This document shows positions 1-7,632 of a stretch of DNA of 64,000 nucleotides, piece after piece. The notes under the pieces were generated by a model. The model was not told where the DNA came from and ran no database searches. It worked only from the letters and a program-made list of their open reading frames with translations. The stretch is from Streptomyces sp. SLBN-31. Its GTDB lineage: Bacteria; Actinomycetota; Actinomycetes; Streptomycetales; Streptomycetaceae. The stretch is from contig NZ_VFNC01000003.1 of the NCBI RefSeq assembly GCF_006715395.1, positions 744,001-808,000 on the forward strand, written 5' to 3'. The translations under genes were made by a program, and so were the position numbers. Each line of letters opens with the position of its first letter. Positions within the stretch are counted from its first letter, which is position 1.

Positions 1-379
1 CGGCCGGCGGGGCCTCCTCCGCCTCCGTGGCTGCGGGCCGCTCGCCGGCCGGGTCGGCCACGGCGCGCTCCCACAGGCGCTGCCACTGCGCCAGGTCGTA
101 CAGTCCGGCGGACACCGGTGTGGGCCGCGCGCGCCGCGCCTGGGGGATCAGGATGTGCAGCACGGCGGCGAGGGCGGCGAACTGCGCCGGTACGTTCTTC
201 GCCCGCCGCCAGTCGCTGATCCGCTGCGCGGAGACCCGCACGGGCCGCCCGCGCTCGTCCATCCGCTGCAGCTGTACGACGGCTTCGGCCACGCGCGCGA
301 GGGGAGGGTTGCCGGCCTCCTTGTAGAGCAGCGCGAGGCGCTCCGCGAAGGCTGTGCGTGCCCCTGAATCGGAACGCAA
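1..379 (-). CDS. HTH-type N-terminal region of a larger regulator (C-terminus outside window)
   Basis: This is the N-terminal part of a protein that continues past the left edge. The reading frame runs unbroken from a TTG at 379; a GTG lies in frame at 388. AGGAG sits about 8 bases before the TTG, so I prefer that start. The product begins with a basic, helix-rich segment (ALLYKEAGNPPLARVAEAV, then VRVSAQRISDWRRAKNVP) that looks like a helix-turn-helix, followed by a QWQRLWERA segment and an Ala/Glu-rich stretch. From memory, this N-terminus is typical of large Streptomyces STAND-ATPase/WD40-type regulators, but only the HTH-like part is visible. The function of the full protein cannot be stated from this window. 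Confidence 0.6.
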   Translation of the reverse strand, partial: MRSDSGARTAFAERLALLYKEAGNPPLARVAEAVVQLQRMDERGRPVRVSAQRISDWRRAKNVPAQFAALAAVLHILIPQARRARPTPVSAGLYDLAQWQRLWERAVADPAGERPAATEAEEAPPA

Positions 380-388
380 GGCCTCCAC

Positions 389-823
389 TCCTTACTTCCC
401 CCGCCGTTGAACATCCGGACCGGAAAACTCACCTTATACGCCTGACCTGCGGATTAAGGGTCCGGAACCAGACCGGAATCTCCTCGGTTCAAGCCACAAC
501 TGGCAGGATTCTGCGCTGTAGCGCGCCCGTCACGCTTCGTTCGCGCAGGCCATCGGCTCAGCGCCCGTCCGAGCCCGACTGATCCGTGGAGAGAGTCCCG
601 GCAGTGCCGCTCTCATGCCGACCACGGATCCGGTCCTTCCTCCTTCCGCGTCACCGCGACGTGTGAGGAGGCGCCCGCAGCGTTCGGCGCCGGTCCCCAC
701 GAGGGGAGGGACCGGAGCCGGACGACGCGGGTCTCGCGCGGGGCGTGAAGAGCACGCGGGAGCGCACTGGCTATCTGACTGGTCGTCAGTTATGGTCCCC
801 CCTGCCGTGCAGCTTCCGAAGGG
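389..823. other. intergenic region with a CTGAC/GTCAG inverted repeat
   Basis: This gap of about 435 bases lies between divergent genes. It holds an inverted repeat, CTGAC (775-779) and GTCAG (785-789), inside the 16-mer ATCTGACTGGTCGTCA (773-788), just before the hypothetical gene at 833. The 16-mer resembles one at 27954-27969. A weak minus-strand -10-like TATAAG lies at 433-438 for the gene at 1-379. No coding potential typical of the neighbours is visible. Confidence 0.45.
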
Positions 824-832
824 GTGAGCGCA

Positions 833-1312
833 GTGCCGACACGTCCCCAGAGTCCGCAGCCGTCAGGAACTCCCCGCTGGGTCGCGATGGTCTACCGGCC
901 GTCCTCCGAGGCCTGGGCCGTGTGCGCGGAATCACCGCATCGCTCACCCGTGCAGTACGCGCTCGCGGAGATGGCGCACACGGTACGCGCGCGTGGGGGC
1001 GACCTGGAGGTCGCCCTGTGGGGCCCGGGAGCGGGAGCGTGGGAACGGTTCGACGCCTTCGCCGCTACGACGGCCACGGCGCCGGTGCCGGCGGCCGAGG
1101 CCTCTTCCAGTGGCCCGGAGCGGCCCAGCAGGCTCACGGAACGCATGGACGGCCGGCGTCGGCAGGTGCTCGTGGCGGGCCTCGGCAAGGCGGGCCTGCA
1201 CGACCTCGGTCCGGACGACTTCGGTGCGGTGGAGGCTCTCGCCGAGCGGCTCGACGAGACGACCGTACGCAGGGTGGCCCACTGGCTGGCGCTGGCGGCG
1301 GGCCGGCGCTAG
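833..1312 (+). CDS. hypothetical protein
   Basis: This predicted protein of about 159 residues has Streptomyces-like GC bias and belongs to no family I can name. It starts MPTRPQSPQ and contains a conserved-looking block (RWVAMVYRPSSEAWAVC), an acidic/Ala-rich middle, and a C-terminal helical segment ending HWLALAAGRR. No signal peptide or membrane segment is apparent, so it is probably cytoplasmic. The GTG at 833 has GAAGGGG about 8 bases upstream. The GTG at 824 would add three residues but overlaps the ribosome-binding site. The inverted repeat at 775-789 could be its operator. Confidence 0.65.
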   Translation: MPTRPQSPQPSGTPRWVAMVYRPSSEAWAVCAESPHRSPVQYALAEMAHTVRARGGDLEVALWGPGAGAWERFDAFAATTATAPVPAAEASSSGPERPSRLTERMDGRRRQVLVAGLGKAGLHDLGPDDFGAVEALAERLDETTVRRVAHWLALAAGRR

Positions 1313-1429
1313 AGGGCCTGTCCCGGACGGAAATCCTGGTCGGGGTCCTGGCGGAAGTCCCGGTTGGGCGAGGGTGCCGGCGATGCGGTGAAGTACATGT
1401 GCGGCTGCTTCGGAACGTCGGGCGCTTCA

Positions 1430-1535
1430 AGTCTTCGGGTGTTGCGGGTACTGCGGGTGTTGCGTGTTACCGGTCTTGCGGTGCTGCCGGTGTGTCACGT
1501 CTTCGGTGCTGCGGATACCGCGGGTACTGCGAGGA
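1430..1535. repeat. degenerate GCGGGT/GTGTTGCG low-complexity repeat
   Basis: The stretch reiterates short GTGTTGCGGGT / TACTGCGGGT-like units, then drifts to TTCGGTGCTGCGG and ACCGCGGGTACTGCG. It lies in the gap between convergent genes (1312 and 1566). Translated plus-strand frames give only valine/leucine-rich repeats (e.g. LRVLRVLRVLRV) with no sign of a real protein. I interpret it as non-coding low-complexity DNA. Confidence 0.5.
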
Positions 1536-1565
1536 GTCTCAGGGTGTTCCGTGGCGTCCGTCGGG

Positions 1566-1925
1566 TCACGCGCACGGGGCGGCGGCGGCCGGTTCGGGGG
1601 AGCCGTCCTGCACGGTCGCGTCCGTCTCGTCGAGCGGGCGGTGGCGGCAGCTGGGGGACTTGCCGTGGGCCTCGGCCCCGATGCGCTGCTTCATCGTGGG
1701 CGGCAGGGCCGCGGCGTGGGACCAGGACCACTGGTGCGACGCCGTCGGCATCGTCACGTGGTGTCCCGTGACGCCGGTGCCGGCACCGGCGGTCGTGTTG
1801 CCGGTCGCCTCGGTCCGCGCTACGGACGCGGTGGCGGTGGTCGTGACGAGTCCGAGCGCCGTGCACAGCGCGAGGAAGGCGGTGACGAAGGCGGTCCACA
1901 GCTTCATGACCTGGTTCCGGGCCAT
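1566..1925 (-). CDS. DUF6344-like small secreted protein
   Basis: This 119-residue protein starts MARNQVMKLWTAFVTAFLAL, followed by a hydrophobic run ending CTALGLVTTTATASVA, which reads as a signal peptide or single N-terminal anchor. The rest is Ala/Thr-rich with a short HQWSWSH segment and a Pro/Ala tail containing a terminal Cys. GAGGGA lies 5-6 bases before the ATG and supports the start. The N-terminus matches my memory of Streptomyces DUF6344 proteins, whose role is unknown. It is probably exported. It is a monocistronic gene, convergent with the hypothetical gene ending at 1312. Confidence 0.7.
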   Translation of the reverse strand: MARNQVMKLWTAFVTAFLALCTALGLVTTTATASVARTEATGNTTAGAGTGVTGHHVTMPTASHQWSWSHAAALPPTMKQRIGAEAHGKSPSCRHRPLDETDATVQDGSPEPAAAAPCA

Positions 1926-2188
1926 GGTCCCTCACTTTCGGGTTGGGCGATTTGCGTACTTTCCTCATGATGTGTATGAGGCTCGCGAAGTGGTGGACCG
2001 ACGCCCGTGGCACGTCGATCTTCAGATGAACACCACACGAATGGGTGCAAGGAGCCAGAAAAGTGGAGGAGAATACGCAAGCAGGGACCAAGTGACCGTC
2101 CGTGCGGGTGTGATCACCGTCAGATAGGAGCGGTCGGCTCCGGTTCTACTGCGTTCCCCCGGAGGGAAGTTGGGGGGCGTACACAGGT

Positions 2189-2218
2189 CACCGATCGGTA
2201 TCGGTCGGTGTGTATAGT
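2189..2218 (+). promoter_or_regulatory. imperfect palindrome and -10 element upstream of the DLW-39 gene
   Basis: CACCGATCG (2189-2197) and CGGTCGGTG (2202-2210) form an inverted repeat with one mismatch around GTAT. TATAGT (2213-2218) follows and resembles a sigma-70-class -10 element. The DLW-39 start is 46 bases further on. The palindrome would overlap the -35 region, so a repressor site is plausible. Confidence 0.45.
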
Positions 2219-2263
2219 CGGGCGCCAGAGGTCCCCTACGTCAAGGAAAGACGAGGTCGCGCG

Positions 2264-2392
2264 GTGAAGAAGCTTCTCCTGGTCGCACTGGCCGCCATCG
2301 GCGGGCTCCTCGTGTACCGCCAGATCCAGGCGGATCGCGCCGAGCAGGATCTGTGGACGGAGGCGACCGACTCCGTGCCCACGGGTTCCTGA
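2264..2392 (+). CDS. DLW-39 family protein
   Basis: This 42-residue protein, VKKLLLVALAAIGGLLVYRQ... then ADRAEQDLWTEATD, is one N-terminal hydrophobic helix followed by a short polar tail with the DLW signature. It matches the small actinobacterial DLW-39 family (function unknown), usually encoded near gyrA and the origin. The GTG at 2264 is preceded by AAGGAAAG and GAGG. An upstream in-frame ATG at 2210 overlaps the promoter-like element and is rejected. Probably a tiny inner-membrane protein, transcribed alone and ended by the hairpin at 2418. Confidence 0.8.
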   Translation: MKKLLLVALAAIGGLLVYRQIQADRAEQDLWTEATDSVPTGS

Positions 2393-2417
2393 GCACCGAC
2401 ATCCGATTCTGAGCAGA

Positions 2418-2444
2418 CCCCGGCCGTCCGACGGTCGGGGTTTT
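2418..2444 (+). terminator. Rho-independent terminator after DLW-39
   Basis: CCCCGGCCGTC and GACGGTCGGGG pair with one G-T, separated by a very short loop and followed by TTTT. It lies 25 bases after the DLW-39 stop. Confidence 0.8.
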
Positions 2445-2597
2445 GTGTTGCGGCGAGTCGTCCGAGGGGTTGGGGAAGCCCCTGGAAGCGGGCGTTTCGG
2501 ACGCTCGTACGCAATGCGCGGGTGACGCGCGGCGCCGCGGGGCAGGATGGGCGACGGTCCCGCCTTGGAGGGCCGTGACGACGAGGGGTGGCGCGAG

Positions 2598-3905
2598 ATG
2601 GGGTGGCGTACGGCGGCCGTGGCGGCGGTGCTGTGCACATCGGCGGTCGGCACATCGGCTTTCGCGTCCGAGGTCACGTCCTCCTCGCCGTCCTCCTCGT
2701 ACGGCTTCGCCCCGGACGCCAGGCCGATCGAAGGCGCGACGCAGCCCACGGAGGCCGAGACCCTCCGGCCCGGCGGGAGTTACCGCAGCTCCCTCCCCCG
2801 GGCCGCGACGCGCTACTACCGTCTCGAACTCGACGCCGACTCCAACGCCTACGTCTCCGCCACCGCCGTACCGCGCACCGACGACAAGCTCTCGCTGAGC
2901 GACGGTCTCAAGGTGTCGGTGCGGTCGCCCGAGGGCCACTCCTGTTCCACCCAGACCGTCCGCTTCGGCGCGTCCGGCAGCCCGCACCCCATCACGGCGT
3001 CGGGCGCGCGCACGACCTCCCCGCGCACCCCGCTGTGCACGGACGGCGGTACGTACTACGTCGTCGTCGAACGGCTCGGCACCGCCGACTCCCCGGGCGC
3101 CGACTGGGACCTGGAGCTGACCGCCGCGACCGAGCCGGGCCTGCGGCAGGCCGGGGAGGCGACCGCCCCCCGGTCCTGGGACTCCGCCACGCCCGCTCCC
3201 CCCACCGGCGAGGCCCGGTCCCGCGCGGGCGGCCCGGGGTTCGCCCAGGCGGCCTCCTTGGGCCAAGGGGTCTGGCGCACCGGGCTCTCGCCCGGGCAGA
3301 CGCTCTTCTACCGGGTCCCCGTCGACTGGGGCCAGCAGCTGTCCGCCACGGCCGAACTGGACGCCACCGGCGGCGACGCCCGCGGCTACACGGCCGACGC
3401 CCTGGACCTGACCCTGTACAACCCGGTGCGCGCCACCGTCGAGGACACCGACAGGGGATACGACGGCAGTCGCCGGGCCGCCGCTCTCGCCCCGGTGCCA
3501 CCGGTCGACTACCGCAACCGCTACACCGGCGTCCCCCGGGTCAAGGGCATGCGCTTCGCGGGCTCGTACTACCTCGCCGTGCACCTCTCCGCCGCGGTCG
3601 CCGACGACTTCGGCGACGGTCCCTTCGGACTGACCCTGCGCGTGCGGATCAAGGGCACGGCGCAGGACGGCCCCGGTTACGCGGGACAGTCCGTCCCGCA
3701 GCACCTCTTCCAGGTCAGCCCGCAGGAAAGGGCGACCGGCGCGGACCTCGGGACCGGGGGCGGCGACACCGCCATGAGGGCCCTCGCCGTGGGCGGGATC
3801 GGGGCGGGGACCGTGCTGCTGGTCGTCCTCGGCGTGTGGACCCTGACGGCCCGGCGGCGGGCCGTGGTTCAGATACGGGCCAGGGCCCAGAACCCCACGG
3901 CGTAA
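2598..3905 (+). CDS. secreted membrane-anchored protein, function unknown
   Basis: This 435-residue protein has a signal peptide (MGWRTAAVAAVLCTSAVGTSAFA), a long extracytoplasmic region, and a C-terminal transmembrane helix (AMRALAVGGIGAGTVLLVVL...) followed by a basic tail, TARRRAVVQIRARAQ. The exported part holds two beta-rich repeats of the LSPGQTLFYRVPVDW / LRPGGSYRSSLPRAATRYYRLEL type, with Cys residues that could form disulfides. It is a type I membrane protein of unknown role. The ATG at 2598 is preceded by GAGGGG and begins directly at the signal peptide; upstream in-frame codons lack that logic. Its 3' end overlaps the convergent kinase gene by 37 bases. Confidence 0.75.
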   Translation: MGWRTAAVAAVLCTSAVGTSAFASEVTSSSPSSSYGFAPDARPIEGATQPTEAETLRPGGSYRSSLPRAATRYYRLELDADSNAYVSATAVPRTDDKLSLSDGLKVSVRSPEGHSCSTQTVRFGASGSPHPITASGARTTSPRTPLCTDGGTYYVVVERLGTADSPGADWDLELTAATEPGLRQAGEATAPRSWDSATPAPPTGEARSRAGGPGFAQAASLGQGVWRTGLSPGQTLFYRVPVDWGQQLSATAELDATGGDARGYTADALDLTLYNPVRATVEDTDRGYDGSRRAAALAPVPPVDYRNRYTGVPRVKGMRFAGSYYLAVHLSAAVADDFGDGPFGLTLRVRIKGTAQDGPGYAGQSVPQHLFQVSPQERATGADLGTGGGDTAMRALAVGGIGAGTVLLVVLGVWTLTARRRAVVQIRARAQNPTA

Positions 3906-5464
3906 CAGGCCAGCGCCAGCAGCAGGAGCGGGAACACCACCGTCGCGGGCGGGCCCGGTCGGCGTGCGCGGCGATGGCCGGCACGACGGTCCCGGCGCCC
4001 GGCCCCGCCGGGGACCTCCGGCGCGGAACGGGGAACCAGCGGAACCTCGGCGGTGTACGAAGCCGTGGAGGCCTCGGCGCGCTGATCGGGCGCCGGGGGC
4101 GCGGGCCGGGGGAATGACAGGGCGTACGTGGCCTCGTCGGGGGAGTGGCGGACCGGCGGCGGGACGGAGGGGACCTGGGGCCCGGCGTACAGCGGTGGCT
4201 GTGGGGGGCGCGCCGGAGGTGCGGGAGTGCGCGGGGAGGAACCGGTGTCCTGCGGGGGCGGCAGCTGGAAGCTGCCGGTGTCCGACATGCTCGGCGGCTG
4301 AACGGGAGTGCGGGCCGCCTGCCGGGGCCCGGTGCCTGGGCGAGGGTCGCTGTGCGGCCGTGACCCCGTCGGCGTGGATGCCGTCCCCGGAACCGGCCCC
4401 ACGGGCGACGCCGTCCCCGAGAGCGACGCATGCTCCTCCGCCGGTACCGAGCCGGTCCCGGCGTCCGTCCGCCCGCCCGGCCCCGACGGCGCGTCCCGCT
4501 CGTCCGGCCGGGACGCCGGCCCTCTCCGTACGTCGCCGGTGGCGAAGGTCGCTCCCGGCCTCGCGCCGACCCCCGGCGCCCGTTTGAGGGGACCGTCGGC
4601 GGTGAAACCGGTCGGAAGGGGGCCGAGTTGGTCGAATATCTCGATCAACTCGTCGTCCGGACCGGGCTCCGGCAGGAGCTCCGTGGCCGCGGCGAGCGCC
4701 TTGCGCGCCCCCGTGGCAGTGCGGAACCGCGCCTGCGGATCGGGCTGCAGCAGCGACGCCACGACCTGCCACAGCGGCTCCGGAATGCCCTTGGGCGCGC
4801 TGGGCGTCCCGTGCGCCGCGAAGTACTCCACCAGCGCCTTGGTGTCCGGTTTGGCGCCCTCCAGCAGATACAGCGCGACCAGGCCCACCGCGAACAGGTC
4901 CGCCGGAAAGTCCGGTTCGGCGCCCAGCATCTGCTCGGGGGCCAGGTAACCGGGCGTCCCCACCACGAGGTTGGTCTCCGTCAGCCGCGGCTCGCCCATC
5001 CGCATGGCGATGCCGAAGTCGGAGAGCCTCAGGTGCGGGCGGCCCGTGCCGGTCGCCTCCAGCAGCACGTTGGCCGGCTTGATGTCACGGTGCACGACGT
5101 CCTCCGCGTGCACCGCGGCAAGCCCCGACAGCAACTGGTCGAGCAGCGTGCAGACGAACGCCGGTGGCAGCGGCCCGTAGTCGCCCACCAGGTGGACCAG
5201 TGAGCCGCCCCCCACCAGGTCCATGGTGAACAGGACCTTGTCGTCGTCGGCGGCCCAGCTGGCGGGCGCGAGCACATGAGGGTGGTCGATCCGCAGAGCC
5301 TGCTCGCGCACGAAGCGCAGCAGCGAGTGCGCGTCGCGCTGCTGCAGCACCTTGGCGGCGACGTAGCGGCGACGGCGGTGGTCCCAGGCGCGCCAGACGG
5401 CGCCGACCCCTCCGCGCCCGATCGGGTCGACCAGTTCGTACCGGCCGGCGAAGACCTCACCCAT
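3869..5464 (-). CDS. membrane-anchored Ser/Thr protein kinase
   Basis: This 531-residue Hanks-type kinase has a glycine-rich loop (GRGGVGAVW), a catalytic lysine at about K38 (VAAKVL), HRDIKPAN with Asp about 127, a DFG around residue 149, and GTPGYLAPEQ as activation loop/P+1. Residues from about 280 to 500 form a Pro/Ser/Thr-rich linker without PASTA repeats. The protein ends with one membrane helix, VVFPLLLLALACYAVGFWAL, leaving almost no extracellular domain, so ligand sensing from outside is unlikely. The HTH gene lies 170 bases upstream on the same strand and probably belongs with it. The 3' end overlaps the plus-strand gene ending at 3905. Confidence 0.92.
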   Translation of the reverse strand: MGEVFAGRYELVDPIGRGGVGAVWRAWDHRRRRYVAAKVLQQRDAHSLLRFVREQALRIDHPHVLAPASWAADDDKVLFTMDLVGGGSLVHLVGDYGPLPPAFVCTLLDQLLSGLAAVHAEDVVHRDIKPANVLLEATGTGRPHLRLSDFGIAMRMGEPRLTETNLVVGTPGYLAPEQMLGAEPDFPADLFAVGLVALYLLEGAKPDTKALVEYFAAHGTPSAPKGIPEPLWQVVASLLQPDPQARFRTATGARKALAAATELLPEPGPDDELIEIFDQLGPLPTGFTADGPLKRAPGVGARPGATFATGDVRRGPASRPDERDAPSGPGGRTDAGTGSVPAEEHASLSGTASPVGPVPGTASTPTGSRPHSDPRPGTGPRQAARTPVQPPSMSDTGSFQLPPPQDTGSSPRTPAPPARPPQPPLYAGPQVPSVPPPVRHSPDEATYALSFPRPAPPAPDQRAEASTASYTAEVPLVPRSAPEVPGGAGRRDRRAGHRRARRPGPPATVVFPLLLLALACYAVGFWALARI

Positions 5465-5633
5465 GGCTGTACGTCGCTCCTCCCCCTGCGGCTACCCCCC
5501 TTGCTTCCCCCTCGACGAGCGATACGACTCCCCCTCGCGCCCCCTGCTCCGGAACTCCCCCGCGGCGGCATCGGCATCCGCCTCGTCCGTGGCCCGGTCC
5601 GCCGAACCCCCTTCGGTGGACCGGGCCTTCGGC

Positions 5634-6182
5634 TCAGTTCTGGTGGGACTGGTAGTGCGCGACCGCGTCCGAGGTGCGGCCGGCGCCGTACACGCGCAGG
5701 AACTCCGCCAGTTCGGGGTGGGTCGCGGCGAGCGTGTCCGCGGCGTCGATGATGTCGCCCGCGGCGGCCACGGAACGCAGCAGTGACTGGATCTCGCGGA
5801 CCACCCGCTTGACCGTCGGCGCACCCGAACTGCTGGTCGTGGTCGTGGTGTTGCTGAGCACTGATCCCCCCTGGGACTTCTTGATCTCCTCCATGCGATC
5901 GGTGGCCTCGGCGGCGCTGACACTGCCGTCCGCGACCTGCCCCGCCAGGTCCTGCAGCAGCTGCACCCGCTGAACGACCGCCGGATTGCCGATCTTCGCC
6001 CGCTGACCGCTCATCAGCTGCGACAGCATCGGAGCGGACAGACCGAGTACCCCCGCAAGACGAGCCTGGTTGAGACCGAGATCGTCTATGAGCTTACGGA
6101 AGAGCGCCCCCAAAGGCTCCCCGTACCAGTTCCGCTGCAGTTCCCGCGCTCTCGCGGTCGCTTCCTGCTGTGCGGCGTCCAT
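5634..6182 (-). CDS. XRE-type helix-turn-helix DNA-binding protein
   Basis: This 182-residue protein has a helix-turn-helix near residues 25-65 (LGLNQARLAGVLGLSAPMLS, then QLMSGQRAKIGNP), a helical region and a Thr/Ser-rich linker (NTTTTTSSSG). A C-terminal helical domain (VKRVVREIQSLLRSV...) follows. I chose the ATG at 6182 (MDAAQQEATARARELQ) because GGGGAG lies 6 bases before it. A longer in-frame start at 6242 would overlap the palindrome at 6212-6233. That palindrome, 30 bases upstream, suggests autoregulation. The downstream kinase gene is co-oriented, so the protein could be a kinase substrate or partner; that is inference. Confidence 0.8.
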   Translation of the reverse strand: MDAAQQEATARARELQRNWYGEPLGALFRKLIDDLGLNQARLAGVLGLSAPMLSQLMSGQRAKIGNPAVVQRVQLLQDLAGQVADGSVSAAEATDRMEEIKKSQGGSVLSNTTTTTSSSGAPTVKRVVREIQSLLRSVAAAGDIIDAADTLAATHPELAEFLRVYGAGRTSDAVAHYQSHQN

Positions 6183-6211
6183 TGCGTCTCCCCATCGCTT
6201 CCCCAAGTACT

Positions 6212-6233
6212 GTGGTTCGCTGTAGCGAACCAC
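6212..6233. promoter_or_regulatory. perfect palindrome, candidate operator of the HTH gene
   Basis: The arms GTGGTTCGCT (6212-6221) and AGCGAACCAC (6224-6233) are exact reverse complements separated by GT. The site lies 30-51 bases upstream of the HTH start codon, where an autorepressor would bind. Confidence 0.6.
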
Positions 6234-6281
6234 GCCGAGCATCTTACGGAGCGTGGTCGCCTGCGGGGACCCCCAATCTTT

Positions 6282-6312
6282 TTGCGAGATCCCGGGGGTG
6301 ACCCGGTACTCT
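6282..6312 (+). promoter_or_regulatory. candidate promoter for tRNA-Ala
   Basis: TTGCGA (6282-6287) and TACTCT (6307-6312), spaced 19 bases, lie about 50 bases before the tRNA. The spacing is slightly long for a vegetative promoter, so this is tentative. Confidence 0.35.
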
Positions 6313-6364
6313 GGTCCCCGGCGGCCGCCGGTACGTGGTTCTTCCGGCAGGGCGTCTCGCTCAC

Positions 6365-6437
6365 GGGGCCTTAGCTCAGTTGGTAGAGCGCTGTCTTTGC
6401 ATGGCAGATGTCAGGGGTTCGACTCCCCTAGGCTCCA
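6365..6437 (+). tRNA. tRNA-Ala (anticodon UGC)
   Basis: The 73-base gene folds as a full cloverleaf: acceptor GGGGCCT with AGGCTCC, D arm TAGCTCAGTTGGTAGAGC, anticodon arm CTGTC-TTTGCAT-GGCAG giving UGC, and T arm AGGGG-TTCGACT-CCCCT. The discriminator is A. The 3' CCA is not encoded, as ACTT follows. A strong terminator begins a few bases downstream, so it is a single-gene transcript. Confidence 0.95.
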
Positions 6438-6443
6438 CTTATC

Positions 6444-6483
6444 AACCCCTCCGACCTGGCACGACGCGGTCGGAGGGGTTTTT
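6444..6483 (+). terminator. Rho-independent terminator after tRNA-Ala
   Basis: AACCCCTCCGACC (6444-6456) pairs exactly with GGTCGGAGGGGTT (6468-6480), followed by TTT. Confidence 0.9.
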
Positions 6484-6852
6484 CGTGCCGTCGGCCGCAC
6501 CGCCGGGCGGGAAGCGGGCCTCCACGCGGCGGAGCCGGGGAGGCGACAGGCGGTCATCAAGGGGCGGCCACGGTCTCCCGGGCGCTGCGGCCACCCCGCG
6601 CGGTCCGGCCGCGGAGCTGCCCGCTCCCGGTCTCCGCTCCCGGGCGGGAGCCGGCGCTCCTGCCGCCGGGTTCGGCCACCCGGACGGCCCATGGGCGTGA
6701 CGTGCGTCACGGGCCTGGACCCGCAGCCGTCATGTCGATTTGCGCAAACGTCATGGGTGGGCCGGGTCCGTGGGATCGCGGTGCAGGTCGCGTAGGGCGC
6801 TCGTAGGTACTGGTCGTTGCAAACGTCATCGCGAACGGACGGCGTTGAGGGA
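6484..6852. other. non-coding gap after tRNA-Ala
   Basis: No convincing gene is present in these 370 bases. Open frames here show no codon bias or start signals. The only pattern seen is the 11-mer GCAAACGTCAT at 6744-6754 and again at 6819-6829. Confidence 0.5.
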
Positions 6853-6868
6853 TGTTCCACGTGAAACA
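6853..6868. promoter_or_regulatory. parS-like site (ParB binding)
   Basis: TGTTCCACGTGAAACA differs by one base from the perfect 16-bp palindrome TGTTTCACGTGAAACA. The core GTTTCACGTGAAAC is the known ParB site clustered around Streptomyces origins. The site overlaps the 5' edge of the long hairpin at 6866. Confidence 0.75.
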
Positions 6869-6915
6869 ACGCCGTGGGGCGGGAGACCCTCAAGTCTCCC
6901 GCCCCACGGCGTTGT
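6866..6915 (-). terminator. perfect 22-bp hairpin terminator for the DUF5324 gene
   Basis: The bases at 6866-6887 and 6894-6915 are exact reverse complements over 22 positions, with the loop CCTCAA. The hairpin starts 16 bases beyond the stop of the minus-strand DUF5324 gene. No long U tract follows, as is common for Streptomyces terminators. Confidence 0.8.
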
Positions 6916-6930
6916 CGGCGTGGAAGGCCG

Positions 6931-7632
6931 TCAGTTTCCCTCGTCGTGCCGAGCGGCCTCTTCCTCGGCTTCCTTGACCTGGACCTCGGGGTCCAGAGCG
7001 GCCTGGCCGCTGCCGTCCACCGACGTCAGCCGGCTCGACTCCGGAACCTCCGTCGCGGCCGGCGGCTCCACCAGCCAGTCGGGGTTGGCCTGCTTGTCCC
7101 ACCACTTCCAGGCGGCGAAGGCACCGCCTGCGACGGCGCCGAGCACCAACAGCACGCGTGCGGCCCGACCGGCCCGCGCCCGCCGCTCGTGCTTGCGGAC
7201 CAGCTTCTGGATCTCCTTCGGCGAGACCTGGCCCCGCAGCGCCGCCAGTGCGGCGACACCGCGGGCGGTGGCCTCGTCCCTGACTGGCCCGGCCGCGGCC
7301 ACGGCCTGCTCGATCTTCGGCCGGGAGTACTCGGCGGCCTGCCGGGCCGCCTTGCGGGTACGAGCGGCGGCCTCATGAGCGGCCTGGTCGACCTTGGGCG
7401 GCACATGTGTACGGGCCTGTTCGATGCGCGGTGCGACGTGGGCGCCGTACTGGACGCGGGCCTGACCGGCGGCCTGCGTCACTACCGGCGCAAGCCGTAC
7501 GCGGGCCTCCTGTGCGTAGTACGCGGTCCTGTCCTTGGCCGTCTCGGCGTAGGGCGCCACCACTTCCGCGGCGTGCAGCACGCTGTCCTTCGCCGAACCG
7601 GTCGCGGCGCGCACGCTGTCGATGCGGGTCAC
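6931..7632 (-). CDS. DUF5324 family membrane protein
   Basis: This 233-residue protein is mostly a long Ala-rich amphipathic helix (about residues 1-130, resembling apolipoprotein/LEA-like segments such as AAEVVAPYAETAKDRTAYY and VAPRIEQARTHVPPKVDQAA). One transmembrane helix follows near 160-178 (VLLVLGAVAGGAFAAWKWW), then a short acidic tail. It matches my memory of the Streptomyces DUF5324 family, with no known function. A strong GGAGGAGGA Shine-Dalgarno precedes the GTG start. It is probably membrane-anchored with the helical part in the cytoplasm. Monocistronic, divergent from the cyclophilin gene. Confidence 0.8.
   Translation of the reverse strand: MTRIDSVRAATGSAKDSVLHAAEVVAPYAETAKDRTAYYAQEARVRLAPVVTQAAGQARVQYGAHVAPRIEQARTHVPPKVDQAAHEAAARTRKAARQAAEYSRPKIEQAVAAAGPVRDEATARGVAALAALRGQVSPKEIQKLVRKHERRARAGRAARVLLVLGAVAGGAFAAWKWWDKQANPDWLVEPPAATEVPESSRLTSVDGSGQAALDPEVQVKEAEEEAARHDEGN

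Noticed and set aside
745..2127. A 460-codon open frame on the plus strand
   Set aside because: It runs through the 833-1312 gene in another frame and antisense to the 1566-1925 gene; its composition is Gly/Arg-rich shadow coding with no start signal.
2241..4772. An 843-codon open frame on the minus strand
   Set aside because: It is antisense to the signal-peptide protein and out of frame with the kinase; long shadow frames are expected at this GC content.
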